Below, piece after piece: positions 9,726-19,444 of a DNA stretch of 64,000 bases; the stretch's first letter is position 1, and each line of letters starts with the position of its first letter. This DNA is from Arenicellales bacterium (lineage in GTDB: Bacteria > Pseudomonadota > Gammaproteobacteria > Arenicellales > JAJDZL01), in NCBI GenBank assembly GCA_958295885.1, contig OY282380.1:3286001-3350000 (forward strand). Direction: 5' to 3'. The notes under the pieces were generated by a model. That model worked only from the letters and a program-made list of their open reading frames with translations. It made no database searches and had not been told where the DNA came from. The position numbers and the translations under genes were made by a program.

Positions 9726-9755
9726 TGAGGAATTGATATAAGTTCGAGGAATGGA

Positions 9756-10043
9756 ATGATGCCGGTACATCCCGGTGAAGTTTTCCGAGAAGAAATGGAG
9801 ACACTCAACATCTCTGCGAATGCATTGTCAAAAGCACTGTGCGTACCAGTCAACCGAATTACTTTGATCTTGAATGGTCAACGAGGAGTGAGCGAAGATA
9901 CAGCGTTGCGGCTTGCGCGATACTTTGGCACTACACCGAATTTGTGACTAGATTTTCAGAAATCCTGTGAGCAGCGTCGGGCAGAGATCGATATGGGTAG
10001 AGAGATTGCCGAACATGTGACGCCTCGGAAGTCAGCGGCGTAG
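9756..10043 (+). pseudogene. higA: HigA-type antitoxin with one nonsense codon
   Basis: Xre-type antitoxin (HPGEVFREEMETLNISANAL, LILNGQRGVSEDTALRLARY) that should bind HigB and repress the operon. The frame stops at TGA 9945-9947, where the family has a Trp codon (FGTTPNL, stop, LDFQ). The same frame then continues in family-like sequence (SCEQRRAEIDMGREI) to a TAG at 10041-10043. A single TGG-to-TGA change explains it. The truncated 63-residue product keeps the helix-turn-helix and could still bind DNA, but the toxin is broken too. Confidence 0.85.
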
Positions 10044-10127
10044 TTAAGTTATGGAGATTGCATACATAGACTATATCAATGAAAAAATTCTTCATTTTGC
10101 AATAGTTCAACCAGTCGAGCAATCGCA

Positions 10128-11120
10128 ATGAATTCGAATAACCGAGTCCCTGGCAAGTCTCACCGAAGCGAAATTTCTCTGATCGCGTAGAGTGTTGTAT
10201 TGCTGCTTATTTGCGTACTTGACGGACAAGCAGCTTCTATCGAGAATCCAGCTAATTTTGTGGATGTGCACTGAAGAAAGATTGCAGTATCCGCATGCCA
10301 TATATTTCCACGACCGGTGCACGATTTCGCGGGAATCCTGGATTCTGTGCGAAACGAAATTCCAATTGCACCGTTCAGCGACGTAGAACTGACGAGTTGG
10401 ATATTTGAAAGCAACGCAATTGAAATTGCCGGTGTAATTGTTGAACCGCTTCAGAGGATTATTCCTCTGGAACGCGGATTCCTCGAGAACTTGCGTCAAA
10501 TTTGCACCAAGCACGACATTGTCTTAATCTTTGACGAAGGCGTAACTGGTTATTGTATTACTTGCGGTGGTGCTCAATGCCAGTACGGAGTAGGCCCCGA
10601 TCTTCGCACGCTTGGAAAATTGATCGGAGGTGGTCTGCCACTCTCGGCAATTGCAGGCAAAGCTGGAATCATGGCGCATTTTGATCGAAGTAGACTCGGG
10701 GAAGAGAAATTCCTTATGCAGGTTGGAACTTTAAATGGTTGACTCAGTTGCATCAATCGCAGGATTGAAAACTCTCGAAATTTTCAGGCGTCCGGGTCAG
10801 AACAAATAACTGAATGAAACTGGAACAATCTTGATGCAAGCAATAAGTGACAGTTTGAATTCAGCCGGACACGCACACAAGATCGTCGGAATTCGAGCTT
10901 TGTTCCATGTCGTAATTTCTGACGAAAAAGCGAACGACTACTGGGAGGTTGCAAAGGGCTACACTGTAGTCGCGACGCGATTTAATCAGTTTCTCCGACA
11001 AAAAGGAATCTTTAAAACTCCATCCAAGCTCCATGTATCCTTGGCTTTGGAGAATAAGGATATTGATCGGATCATAGAAGCATCTGTCTACGCAGCTGGG
11101 ACTTTGCAATCGGATTGTCT
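10128..11120 (+). pseudogene. Class III aminotransferase, glutamate-1-semialdehyde aminomutase-like, decayed
   Basis: PLP-dependent fold type I remnant. A central open block (10317-10742) contains IAGVIVEPLQRIIPLERGF, IVLIFDEGVTGY (the cofactor Asp region) and LGKLIGGGLPLSAIAGK with the Schiff-base Lys in GK. Around 10742 the frame changes (GTLNG, then GLKTLEIF in another frame). The last block (10831-11148) has MQAISDSLNSAGHAHKIVG and GIFKTPSKLHVSLALEN. The N-terminal third is unreadable beyond a few words. The sequence resembles hemL-like aminomutases of secondary metabolism or catabolism rather than the housekeeping hemL, but this is uncertain. Its tail runs up to the rluB promoter region. 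Confidence 0.75.
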
Positions 11121-11164
11121 GAGCGAGTTCCTTGGTTGCTCTTTCTAGCCTTAGAATCGATTAC

Positions 11165-11905
11165 ATGAGCGAGCGCATCCAAAAATACCTCGCCAGTAAG
11201 GGTTTTGGATCTCGACGCCAGATTGAACGATGGCTCATTGATGGCAAGATTCGAACAATTCACGGAATTTGTCAGCTCGGCGACAGAGTTTCGCCCAAAG
11301 ACATCCTATTCGTTCACGGAAAGAAAATCGAAGTTGACGAACGAAAATCACCTACGCGAGTTCTTCTATATCATAAAAAATCCGGTGAAATCAGCACGCA
11401 CAGGGATCCTCAAAATCGCCCTACGCTGATTCAGGCATCGCCAGAGATCAAAGACGGTCGCTGGATTGCTGTGGGACGCTTGGACATTAATACGACTGGA
11501 TTGATTTTATTTTCGAACGATGGAGAATTGGTTCATCGCCTGATGCATCCGTCCAGTTCCATCAGGCGAGTGTATCTATGCCGGGTGTGGGGTGACGTCA
11601 ATCAGCATGTTCTGGAGAGGCTTCGCAAGGGAGTCATTTCAAAGAACGAAATATTGAAATTTGACGAAATAGAGTGCAGGCGAAAAAAGGGCGCCAACCG
11701 CTGGTTTCGCATTGTGCTTTCCCGAGGCAGGAATCGGGAAATTCACCGGGCATGGAAGGCCGTTGGATACCGGGTCAGCCGACTTAAGCGCATTCAGTAC
11801 GGCACTGTTTCTCTGCCTTCTGATTTGAAACCTGGGGCATGGCTGGAGCTGGCGAGTTATGATGTCAGGCAGCTCCGCCAGCTTGTAAATCATTCAGTGC
11901 GTTGA
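11165..11905 (+). CDS. rluB: 23S rRNA pseudouridine 2605 synthase-type enzyme
   Basis: RsuA/RluB/E/F-family pseudouridine synthase. An N-terminal S4 RNA-binding domain (IQKYLASKGFGSRRQIERWL) is followed by the catalytic block GRLDINTTGLILFSNDGEL, with catalytic Asp at residue 107, and the conserved GRNREIHRAWKAVG. It has 246 residues from the ATG at 11165; an upstream in-frame start at 11132 would add 11 unrelated residues. The gene normally follows scpB directly, which supports the RluB assignment; here it is displaced by an insertion. C-terminal basic extensions common in enteric RluB are short or absent. Confidence 0.88.
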   Translation: MSERIQKYLASKGFGSRRQIERWLIDGKIRTIHGICQLGDRVSPKDILFVHGKKIEVDERKSPTRVLLYHKKSGEISTHRDPQNRPTLIQASPEIKDGRWIAVGRLDINTTGLILFSNDGELVHRLMHPSSSIRRVYLCRVWGDVNQHVLERLRKGVISKNEILKFDEIECRRKKGANRWFRIVLSRGRNREIHRAWKAVGYRVSRLKRIQYGTVSLPSDLKPGAWLELASYDVRQLRQLVNHSVR

Positions 11906-12183
11906 CGCTATAAAATCTGCCTGAACTTTTTGCAGGGGCCAAATCACCTCTGGACATGATTGTGTTTTCTGTGGTCAGTGACAAATATCGAGAACTCATC
12001 ACCGACGGTCATGATGCGAAATCATCTGACGTTGCCAAATTGGCATTCGGCAGCAGCTGGGCAAAATTTCTCCTGTGAACTTCTGCCAGATCGAGCGTGG
12101 CTGCAGGATTAAGGAATTTCAAGGCATCGGCGACAAATTCACACCAGACGAGTTCAAGCCTGAGAAATCCTGCACACAGGTTT

Positions 12184-12208
12184 AAGGCGCAGCCCGTGGC
12201 TGCGCCTT
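12184..12208. repeat. Perfect 11-bp inverted repeat
   Basis: AAGGCGCAGCC, three-base loop CGT, GGCTGCGCCTT. It could form a stable RNA hairpin, but neither strand has a T run after it, so a Rho-independent terminator is not well supported. It may end the rluB transcript or be a remnant of a repeat family. Confidence 0.6.
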
Positions 12209-12490
12209 ATCAAAAAACAATAATAGAAAGTGAGCCGCCAATTTTCTGTGGCTCAGTGAATGGGCTGTCGAGCGCTCTTTTCTCCAATTGCCGCAAGCCA
12301 AACCGACGCGGCGACCCTACGAATAAACTATGAAGCAGCGGCCGCCGCCTTAGACTCAGCGGCATCGAGATACTCGCAGCTGCAGAGTAAAGTTTGAAAC
12401 GACGCGATTTCACTCAGGGACTTGTCAACCCGATCTTTTCGACATGCCCGAATGACTCGGTTCCCCAAATTACGGGCCCTTTATCGTGGT

Positions 12491-12518
12491 CACTAGAGCG
12501 AGTTCGAACGCTCTAGTG
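12491..12518. repeat. Perfect 10-bp inverted repeat downstream of the coiled-coil gene
   Basis: CACTAGAGCG, eight-base loop, CGCTCTAGTG. It lies 44 bases after the stop of the minus-strand coiled-coil gene and may stabilise or end its transcript. No T run is seen. Confidence 0.55.
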
Positions 12519-12561
12519 CAGCTTGAGCCGGATGCCTGCTGCATTTTTTCGGTGGAATGAC

Positions 12562-12984
12562 TTACGTGCCGTTCGCGTAGACAAGTGCAATAACTGCAAA
12601 TGTTACGACGATCTGCATGGAAATCACCCATCTGAACTGCGCCTTCATGTCCGATCTGATCTCAGTGATGTCGGACTTGACTTCGCTGATGTCGGACTTG
12701 ACTTCGCTGATTTCGGATTTGACTTCGCTGATTTCGGATTTGACTTCGGTTCTCAACAAATTGAGTTCGGACTCGACTCTGCTGATGTCAGACTTGAGTT
12801 CGGACTCGATTTTGCTGATGTCAGACTTGAGTTCGGTTCTTAACAATTTGAGATCGGACTTGGTCGCAAGATTGCCCTCCCGCCGGGCGATCGCGATCGC
12901 TACCGCTTCAGCTTGACGACGCTCCATGCCGGCAGCTTCGAGCTCCCTTGAAGTTCCTAGCGTGTCATATGCGAATTTATTCAT
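12562..12984 (-). CDS. DUF1640-like coiled-coil membrane protein
   Basis: Predicted 140-residue protein. The N-terminus (MNKFAYDTLGTSRELEAAGM, ERRQAEAVAIAIA) matches the DUF1640/CCDC90-like bacterial proteins. Residues about 40-115 are a coiled coil built of near-perfect repeats (ELKSDIS, SEVKSEI, SEVKSDI). Residues about 118-138 (WVISMQIVVTFAVIALVYA) form a single membrane helix. Membrane-anchored stalk proteins of this kind are common in phage- and plasmid-rich regions and have no agreed function. A shorter, partly broken relative lies at 43354-43567. ATG start with a weak AGG sequence upstream. The neighbours are toxin-antitoxin debris. Confidence 0.75.
   Translation of the reverse strand: MNKFAYDTLGTSRELEAAGMERRQAEAVAIAIARREGNLATKSDLKLLRTELKSDISKIESELKSDISRVESELNLLRTEVKSEISEVKSEISEVKSDISEVKSDITEIRSDMKAQFRWVISMQIVVTFAVIALVYANGT
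12655..12845. repeat. Tandem 21-bp and 33-bp repeats coding heptads
   Basis: On the plus strand four 21-base units read TTCGCTGATGTCGGACTTGA or a one- to two-base variant (12683-12745 region). They are followed by two 33-base units beginning TTCGGACTCGA and ending in CAGACTTGAG. They encode the heptads and hendecads of the coiled-coil protein. Such repeats can change in number by slippage without losing frame. Confidence 0.8.
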
Positions 12985-13149
12985 AACCTAATTTTACATT
13001 ACTCATTCGATGAGGAAGCCTCCACGCCTTCGGGAGTCTTGCGTCCCCAAAAACGGTTCAGTTTCGTCGCGGATTCCTATACGACTTCCGGTCAGTGTCG
13101 AGCTGCTTCTGCGGCCGTTCTCCGCAATTCGCAGCCATTGTGCCGAGTG

Positions 13150-13423
13150 ATGGCATGGCAGCTTTGAACAAGGTTTACCGTATCATAACCAGCGCCCCGG
13201 TTGCAAGCTGTCGCGTGATGTGGAAGATCGCGCCGGATATGTGATAGGTATCGGCTTAGGGCTTGATGTTTTATTCAAAGGAAATTTGAAAGCGGAATTG
13301 AGCTGGCTCAAAGAGCCTCGAACCAAACTGAATTTCAAGTCAGCGATAGATTACATGCTTGAGTGTGGAACGATTAACCTGATTGTTGTTTCTGAGATGA
13401 TCAAATATGAAAGAGGAATCTAA
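13150..13423 (+). pseudogene. MbcA/ParS/Xre-type antitoxin remnant
   Basis: The toxin-binding C-terminal domain (DUF2384) of an Xre/MbcA/ParS antitoxin is open at 13199-13423: LSRDVEDRAGYVIGIGLGLD, VLFKGNLKAELSWLKEPR, and a C-terminus MIKYERGI. The family pattern is LSRDV-ERxxYxLGI followed by LF-WLxxPN. The N-terminal helix-turn-helix is not readable, and the frame upstream of LSRDV differs from that of the MAALNKVYRII stretch at 13159. So the gene is truncated or frameshifted. Such antitoxins normally precede a RES-domain toxin, and a possible remnant of one follows. Confidence 0.65.
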
Positions 13424-13426
13424 CGA

Positions 13427-13805
13427 TTGCTGGAAAATTGTGAAGTTCAGAAGCAGCAACAAACCGTTTACCGACTCGCAGCTCTATTTTCATATAAATT
13501 GATCGGGAGTATATTGGTCAAGCGAGGCGCCACACTTGGAAATTTACAAGAAATTAAAAACTTACTGAATCGTTTGAGCGTACCATTGACTGTAGACGAA
13601 AAAATTTGACGATGCATTTCAACTGAGAACAGATGAAAATATGCCTTTTCCAGAGACTCGATTCAGTAGTGGAACGTTCGGAGTTTACCATTCGGCAATA
13701 GCTGCAGTCTCCAATTGTCGTCGACTTCAGTCACGTCAGACTGGCGCCAGCCCACTTCTGCCGTGCACGTCAATTCAGGCGGCATGGCAACGCCGTTCCA
13801 GTAAT
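13427..13805 (+). pseudogene. Possible RES-domain toxin remnant
   Basis: After the antitoxin a frame with TVYRLAALF (13427-13609) is followed in a shifted frame by ETRFSSGTFGVYHSA (about 13650-13695). The latter fits the RES-domain signature (RFSdGsfGVyYa) of NAD-degrading toxins. The rest is unreadable. The assignment rests on one short motif plus the antitoxin context. The 3' end collides with the convergent phosphatase gene. Confidence 0.4.
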
Positions 13806-14504
13806 TCAGATCCAGCATCGGTCTTCATGCATCGGCTGCCAGATGTGTTGCGCAATTTCTGAAACTGATTCAACGACTTCGTCTGCTCCCCACTGATACG
13901 GATCATCGCCAGGAACGATATAGCCGTATGTGACTCCGATCGTCTTCAGTCCAGCGCCTTCAGCAGCTTCGATGTCGCGTGAAGAGTCGCCGATGTACAC
14001 CGATTGACTCGGTGCAACCTTGACAAGATCACAGGCATGCAGTATTGGAATCGGACTAGGCTTGCGGTAGGGTAAAGTATCTCCGCCGACAACACAGCTC
14101 ACCGTTTTCGTCAATCCCAGTTTTTCAACCAGCTCAACCGTTAGGTATTCAGGTTTATTGGTGACAATGCCCCAAGCGACACCCGCCTCAACCAGATCAT
14201 CAAGAAGCTCCTGCATCCCAGGAAACAATATGGTTTCCTGACAGATGACGCTTTTGTAAATGGTGAGAAATTCGTTTTTCAATTCTTCGTAATCCCCGTC
14301 ATGGGGTGTAAGATTGAAACCATTTTTCAGCAGTGCCGGAGTGCCGTTTGAAACATGACAGCGCAGCTCATCAAAAGAAACGATTTCTTTTGATTTTCTC
14401 CGCAGCAGAAGGTTCAGCGCGAGAATCATGTCGCGCGCTGTGTCAGCCAGTGTTCCGTCCAAGTCGAATAGAACGAGCTGGTATCTGCTTAGTTTCTTAG
14501 ACAA
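13806..14504 (-). CDS. mupP: HAD-family phosphatase, MupP/Gph type
   Basis: HAD superfamily phosphatase of 232 residues with DLDGTLADTA (nucleophile Asp), the Thr motif GIVTNKPEY, the Lys motif in YRKPSPIP, and the acidic motif YIGDSSRDIEAAEGAG. Position next to ubiG matches Pseudomonas, where the enzyme is MupP, the N-acetylmuramate-6-phosphate phosphatase of peptidoglycan recycling. Homologues elsewhere are called phosphoglycolate phosphatase (Gph), and sequence alone does not separate them. It overlaps the 3' end of ubiG by 16 bases, so the two are probably co-transcribed and coupled. Confidence 0.82.
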   Translation of the reverse strand: MSKKLSRYQLVLFDLDGTLADTARDMILALNLLLRRKSKEIVSFDELRCHVSNGTPALLKNGFNLTPHDGDYEELKNEFLTIYKSVICQETILFPGMQELLDDLVEAGVAWGIVTNKPEYLTVELVEKLGLTKTVSCVVGGDTLPYRKPSPIPILHACDLVKVAPSQSVYIGDSSRDIEAAEGAGLKTIGVTYGYIVPGDDPYQWGADEVVESVSEIAQHIWQPMHEDRCWI

Positions 14505-15190
14505 TGTGCGAGGTAGTTGACAGCGACTCCCGGACCCAGCCGGAAGGTCTGAGTGACCGGGTTATAGTGGAGTCCCGTAATGTTTTCCAACCTGACCCCA
14601 CAGCTTGAACACCATCGATACAGCTCGGATGGACGAATGAAGTCTTTGTGCTGATGCGTACCTCTCGGCAGCATGTTCAAAATGTATTCCGCCCCGACAA
14701 TTCCAAAAACCCAGCTCTTTACGGTTCGATTGAGTGTAGAAAAGTACAGGCTGCCACCGGCTTTCAGCAGTCGACTGCAGGCTCGAATGACAGAAATGGG
14801 GTCAGGGACATGCTCAAGGACTTCCATGCAGGTAATAATATCAAACTGATATTCATGCTGTTCTGCAAAATTCTCGACGGTTGAACACACATATTCGACT
14901 GTTACTTGGCTTTCCAAGAGATGCAGTTTTGCGACATTGAGTGACTCTTCACTCACGTCCAGACCAATGACTTGGGCTTGGTTGGCAGCAAGCGCTTCTG
15001 CAAGAATTCCGCCCCCACAGCCCACGTCAAGCACCGATTTGCCCTCGACTCGCGAGTGCGTTTGAATGAATTCCACCCGCAAGGGATTGAGCAGGTGCAA
15101 GGGACGGAACTTACCTTGCGGATCCCACCATTGTTCCGCGATCTTGGAGAACTTTCGGACTTCTCCTTCACTCACATTTTCCAATGTCAA
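14489..15190 (-). CDS. ubiG: Ubiquinone biosynthesis O-methyltransferase
   Basis: SAM-dependent methyltransferase that performs both O-methylations of ubiquinone synthesis. It has 233 residues. SAM motif I is VLDVGCGGGILAEALA; post-I CMEVLEHVPDP and LYFSTLNRTVKSW are typical UbiG sequences, as is the N-terminal FSKIAEQWWDPQGKFRPLH. The start is TTG at 15190 with GTG alternatives a few codons on. Located between the MTA/SAH deaminase gene and mupP on the same strand. Its presence implies a ubiquinone-based respiratory chain. Confidence 0.95.
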   Translation of the reverse strand: MTLENVSEGEVRKFSKIAEQWWDPQGKFRPLHLLNPLRVEFIQTHSRVEGKSVLDVGCGGGILAEALAANQAQVIGLDVSEESLNVAKLHLLESQVTVEYVCSTVENFAEQHEYQFDIITCMEVLEHVPDPISVIRACSRLLKAGGSLYFSTLNRTVKSWVFGIVGAEYILNMLPRGTHQHKDFIRPSELYRWCSSCGVRLENITGLHYNPVTQTFRLGPGVAVNYLAHCLRN

Positions 15191-15220
15191 ATCGAAAATC
15201 CTAACATATGGTCATGGGTT

Positions 15221-16540
15221 TTACAAATCTGCTGCAATTCGATGCTGCCATCGATTTGCAGTTTCGATGCATTCTTTTTCGTCAATCGTCAATAGCTCTC
15301 TGTCTTGCAGAACTGGCTTGCCGCCAATGAATACATCTGTGATTTGGTTTCGAGAGGCTGAGTGAACGATCTGAGCAACGGGGTCATAGAGCGGCCTGCA
15401 GTGAATTTCGCTTAAATCTATCGTCGACAGATCGGCGAACTTTCCGGGTTCCAGCGATCCTGTCACCGTATCAAGTCCGAGACATTTTGCACCGTTGATT
15501 GTTGCCAGTCTCAGTGCTTCATGAACTGGGACTTGAGATGCATCACCGGAAAATCCTTTTGCCAGCAGTGTCGCAAATCGTAATTCCTCCAGCATATTCA
15601 AACTGTTGTTGCTTACTGCACTATCAGTTCCAATGGCAACGTTTACATTATGTCTTAACAATTCACCAGTTGAGCAGACGCCGCTTGCAAGCTTGAGATT
15701 TGACTTTGGACAATGTGCCACGCTGCTGTTTGATTCGGACAGCAGGGAAATTTCTTCCTCATTTAGAGCAGTAACATGCACCGCAATGAATTTTGAGTTG
15801 ATTGCTCCAAGTCTGTGTAAGCGTTCAATGGGTCGAATGCCGGTTTCCTGAACTGCACTTTCGACTTCCTGTTCAGTTTCGTGCAGGTGCATATGGACAC
15901 CAAGGTCCTCATCAGTTGCCAATTGCATGACTTTTTCGATAGTTTGGTCCGACACGGTGTATGGAGCGTGTGGCGCCAGCATTGTCGAAACCAGGTCAGA
16001 GCCTTCAAACTGTTCGAACAGCGCCTGGCCCTTCGCTAGATATTCATCTGCAGATTTCGCCCACGAAGTGGGAAAATCAAGTACGACCATGCCCAGACGC
16101 GTTCTCATGTGAAGTTGTTCTGCAACTTTACCTGAGATTTCTGGGTACAGATACATATCGTTCATGCAGGTCGTACCGCTCTGGATCATCTCCGCGATTG
16201 CCAACTTGGTTCCATCTTCTACAAACTCATCATCAACCCACTTTTGTTCGAGTGGCCAAACGACATCATTCAACCAGCTGAACAGAGGTTTGTCTTCTGC
16301 CGCACCCCGTAACAGACTCATTGCGGCATGTGTGTGTGCATTGATGAATCCTGGGATAATGGCATGGTCCGTTCGCCGTAAATGCTGTGCGGCGAAATAG
16401 TTTTGTTCAATTTCACCCGAAGGCAGGATGTCTTGAATCTTATCGCCGGAGATTACGACGCTATGTCGTTCCAGAACGCTGTTTAAGGGATCAACTGTAA
16501 CAACCCAGCGCGCGTCAATTACAGTGTCAACGTGTTGCAT
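15221..16540 (-). CDS. mtaD: 5'-methylthioadenosine / S-adenosylhomocysteine deaminase
   Basis: Amidohydrolase (TRZ/ATZ subfamily) of 439 residues that deaminates methylthioadenosine and S-adenosylhomocysteine. Metal-site motifs seen are NAHTHAAM, HMHLHETEQE, an IAVHVT histidine, and GTDSAVSNNSLNM with the metal Asp. The SVAHCPKSNLKLASG motif is typical of MtaD. In Pseudomonas this enzyme feeds methylthioinosine to a dedicated phosphorylase, and a matching phosphorylase gene is present at 28425-29207. It leads a minus-strand unit with ubiG and mupP and is divergent from gyrA. ATG start. Confidence 0.9.
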   Translation of the reverse strand: MQHVDTVIDARWVVTVDPLNSVLERHSVVISGDKIQDILPSGEIEQNYFAAQHLRRTDHAIIPGFINAHTHAAMSLLRGAAEDKPLFSWLNDVVWPLEQKWVDDEFVEDGTKLAIAEMIQSGTTCMNDMYLYPEISGKVAEQLHMRTRLGMVVLDFPTSWAKSADEYLAKGQALFEQFEGSDLVSTMLAPHAPYTVSDQTIEKVMQLATDEDLGVHMHLHETEQEVESAVQETGIRPIERLHRLGAINSKFIAVHVTALNEEEISLLSESNSSVAHCPKSNLKLASGVCSTGELLRHNVNVAIGTDSAVSNNSLNMLEELRFATLLAKGFSGDASQVPVHEALRLATINGAKCLGLDTVTGSLEPGKFADLSTIDLSEIHCRPLYDPVAQIVHSASRNQITDVFIGGKPVLQDRELLTIDEKECIETANRWQHRIAADL

Positions 16541-16873
16541 GGAACCGTATTATAACATTGGATATTTCATCCAATTTTCGTGCGCACTCGCGCGTACTGG
16601 CAGCCGAGCGCCTGTGAATTCCATTCGAATTTCGGCAAATGAAATTGGCGGATCATCCATCTCAGCCTATGGAAAATGAAGCATCGGGAATTGAGAATTG
16701 AGCAGGGGTTTTCAGATCGCGGAACAATGACCGCTGAATTGAATATATTCGTGCCTATTTGATGTGTTCTGTAGTAAAATTAGCGCAAGCCGAGATGATA
16801 TTCATTCCCAAAATCAAGCGGTTCTACGCTGGATTTATCTTCATATTTCACTTTAGAATCAAAATATAAGCTA
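16541..16873. other. Divergent intergenic region between mtaD and gyrA
   Basis: 333 bases that must hold the promoters of both units. A TAAAAT box near 16773-16781 with a preceding TG could be a -10 element for gyrA, but no good -35 is seen. No gene, repeat or riboswitch recognised. Confidence 0.5.
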
Positions 16874-19444
16874 GTGTCCTCGTTCGCTAAGAAAACTATT
16901 TTTGCTGACCTCGAAGTCGAAATGCGACAGTCCTATCTGGACTACGCGATGAGTGTTATTGTTGGTCGAGCCTTACCTGATATCCGAGACGGTTTGAAAC
17001 CAGTGCATAGGCGTATTTTGTACGCCATGCATGACATGAGAAACGATTGGAATAAGCCGTATAAGAAGTCTGCTCGAATTACCGGTGATGTGATCGGTAA
17101 ATACCATCCACACGGAGACTCTGCAATCTATGACGCCATAGTGCGGATGGCACAGGATTTTTCAATGCGTTATCCGCTGGTTGACGGTCAGGGAAATTTC
17201 GGTTCCGTTGATGGAGATACGCCTGCCGCAATGCGATATACAGAAGTACGGCTTTCACGGATCGCACATGAACTCATGTCCGACATTGAGAAAGAAACGG
17301 TTGATTTCGGTCCCAACTATGATGAAACCGAAGAGCAGCCGCTGGTACTGCCCGCAAGACTGCCCAATCTACTATTGAATGGGTCCGAAGGCATTGCGGT
17401 TGGCATGGCAACCAAAATACCGCCCCACAATCTCACGGAAGTCATCAATGCATGTTTGGCGCTGATTGCAGATCCAGAAATGTCCGACATGAATTTAGTT
17501 GAGCTGATCCCCGGGCCAGACTTTCCCACAGGTGGCATTATTAACGGGAAGTCTGGCATCGTCAAAGCTTACTTGACTGGTCGAGGAACGATTCGATTGC
17601 GAGGAAAAGTACATGTTGAAACCGGTAAAAATCGTCGAAAACAGACAATCGTTGTCACCGAACTGCCCTATGCCGTCAAAAAGGCCCCTTTGGTAGAACA
17701 TATCGCCAAACTAGCGGCAGCCAGTGACAGTACCGACCCGTTGAACGGAATTGACTTGGTGCGTGATGAATCTGACAAGTCAGGGCTTCGGGTCGTCATA
17801 GAACTGAAAATCAGAGCTAACCCGCAGGTTGTTGAAAATAAACTTTATTCCAGCAGCAGGCTAGAGTCGACTTACGGCATCAATTTTGTCGTTCTAGAGC
17901 AAAACCAGCCGCGGCTGTGCACCCTCAGACGATTGTTGAACGGTTTCATCCGGCATCGCCGCGAGGTTGTAACTCGACGTCTGGAATATGAGCTGCGTCA
18001 TGCCCAGGCTCGGGCGCATCAGTTGGAAGGCTTTACTGTTGCTCTCTCTAATCTGGATGAGTTGCTGAGCATAATTCGCGCTCCGAATGAAAGCCGAAAA
18101 GAAATCAAGCAAAAATTGATGGCGATTGCCTGGGACGCATCATTGGTGCTGGAACTTCTAGGCCGTTCGGAGGCAGAAATTCCTTCGGCCCCGTACGGAT
18201 TGCCATTTCAGGGCATCCGGGGTGACCGTTATTGGCTGTCTGACGGGCAGACTGAAGCGATATTGAATATGCGTCTGCATCGACTCTCAGGACTGGAGCA
18301 GAAAAAAATATTCGATGAGTACAAAAGTCTTCTGGCTGCGATAAAAGAAAAAGAGCAGGTTCTTCGTTCAGCTGAACTTCTCATGAAAATGATTTGTGAC
18401 GAGCTGCGGGAACTTAGAGACAAGTATGGCAATAATGATGAGCGACGCACCGAAATTATTGAGGTTGAACAAGACTTTGACAATGAAGAATTGATCAAAC
18501 AGGAGGATGTGATCGTTACCGTCACCGAGCAGGGTTATGGAAAACAGCAGCCAACTTCGACATTTAACGCACAGCTCAGAGGTGGACGAGGTCGCTTTGC
18601 TACCAAGAAAAAAGAAGGTGACTGGGTAAGATTCATGCTGTCGACCGATACTCACGATACTCTGATGTGCTTTACCAATTATGGAAAAGTCTACTGGACG
18701 AAACCTCTCAGGCTGGAGCGAGGAAGTTCGATAGCGATGGGACGCCCTCTCATAAATGCACTGCCTGCGTTAGAAACTGACGAAAAAATCACTGCAATTC
18801 AATCACTTAGAAACGCGCAAGGCAAGAAATACATCGTGATGGTCACGCGTCTGGGTAAGATCAAGCGCTGCAGGTTGAACCTGTTTAAAAATCATCGTTC
18901 GAATGGACTCAAAGCTATCGTACTGCGAGAAGGTGATGAAATGGTAGATGTTGCGTTTACGAACGGCAACTCGGAAATTTTGCTCTTTAGCGGTAGCAGA
19001 GCAATTCGATTCCATGAGAGCGGGCTGCGTTCGATGGGTCGAACGTCAATGGGAGTAAACGGAATTAAATTGATCGACGATCAAGTAGTCTGTTCGATGG
19101 TATCGGTGGAAGTCGCGGATGGCGATGCCGAACTGTTGATTGTTGATGAAAGCGGTTCCGGGAAACGAACGAAATTGGATCAGTTCCCAAGAAGGGCTAG
19201 AGCCGGTCTGGGAGTTTATGCGATATCAGCGAAAAAGAGAGCGGAAACCAAGCTTAAACGGGTTTTGCTCGTTGATTCTGACAATGTGATGCTGATTACG
19301 CGCAACGGACTGCTGCTGCAGACGGAAGTCAGATCGATTGCTCAAATCAGCAGAGTCAGCGGCGGTGTTCGCCTGATGCGTTTGGCACCGGATGATTCTA
19401 TCGCTGCGGTTGATTCAGTATGGCTCAGTGATGAGCAGAATTAA
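16874..19444 (+). CDS. gyrA: DNA gyrase subunit A
   Basis: Cuts and rejoins DNA in gyrase, together with GyrB. It has 856 residues, a normal length. Catalytic Tyr122 stands in [10 protein letters not shown]. The quinolone-determining positions are Ser83 and Asp87 in [14 protein letters not shown], the wild-type, susceptible residues with E. coli numbering. The GyrA box, needed for DNA wrapping, is QLRGGRG at residues 567-573, one residue off the consensus. The start is GTG at 16874. In Pseudomonas serC would follow; here pheA does, after 283 bases. Confidence 0.97.
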   Translation: MSSFAKKTIFADLEVEMRQSYLDYAMSVIVGRALPDIRDGLKPVHRRILYAMHDMRNDWNKPYKKSARITGDVIGKYHPHGDSAIYDAIVRMAQDFSMRYPLVDGQGNFGSVDGDTPAAMRYTEVRLSRIAHELMSDIEKETVDFGPNYDETEEQPLVLPARLPNLLLNGSEGIAVGMATKIPPHNLTEVINACLALIADPEMSDMNLVELIPGPDFPTGGIINGKSGIVKAYLTGRGTIRLRGKVHVETGKNRRKQTIVVTELPYAVKKAPLVEHIAKLAAASDSTDPLNGIDLVRDESDKSGLRVVIELKIRANPQVVENKLYSSSRLESTYGINFVVLEQNQPRLCTLRRLLNGFIRHRREVVTRRLEYELRHAQARAHQLEGFTVALSNLDELLSIIRAPNESRKEIKQKLMAIAWDASLVLELLGRSEAEIPSAPYGLPFQGIRGDRYWLSDGQTEAILNMRLHRLSGLEQKKIFDEYKSLLAAIKEKEQVLRSAELLMKMICDELRELRDKYGNNDERRTEIIEVEQDFDNEELIKQEDVIVTVTEQGYGKQQPTSTFNAQLRGGRGRFATKKKEGDWVRFMLSTDTHDTLMCFTNYGKVYWTKPLRLERGSSIAMGRPLINALPALETDEKITAIQSLRNAQGKKYIVMVTRLGKIKRCRLNLFKNHRSNGLKAIVLREGDEMVDVAFTNGNSEILLFSGSRAIRFHESGLRSMGRTSMGVNGIKLIDDQVVCSMVSVEVADGDAELLIVDESGSGKRTKLDQFPRRARAGLGVYAISAKKRAETKLKRVLLVDSDNVMLITRNGLLLQTEVRSIAQISRVSGGVRLMRLAPDDSIAAVDSVWLSDEQN

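Larger units (their letters stand above)
11906..12561. other. Intergenic, two perfect hairpins, no gene seen
   Basis: 650 bases without a supported gene. A plus-strand frame around 11955-12075 (SDKYRELITDGHDAKSSDV) looks protein-like but has no recognisable family. Two perfect inverted repeats are listed separately. Confidence 0.5.

Noticed and set aside
9945..9947. TGA read as tryptophan (genetic code change) in higA
   Set aside because: TGA ends pcnB, scpB, hisC and other intact genes in the window, so it is a normal stop.
12617..12916. Long plus-strand frame rich in LMSDLTSLMSDL repeats
   Set aside because: Shadow of the minus-strand heptad-repeat gene; repetitive genes give long open frames on the other strand.
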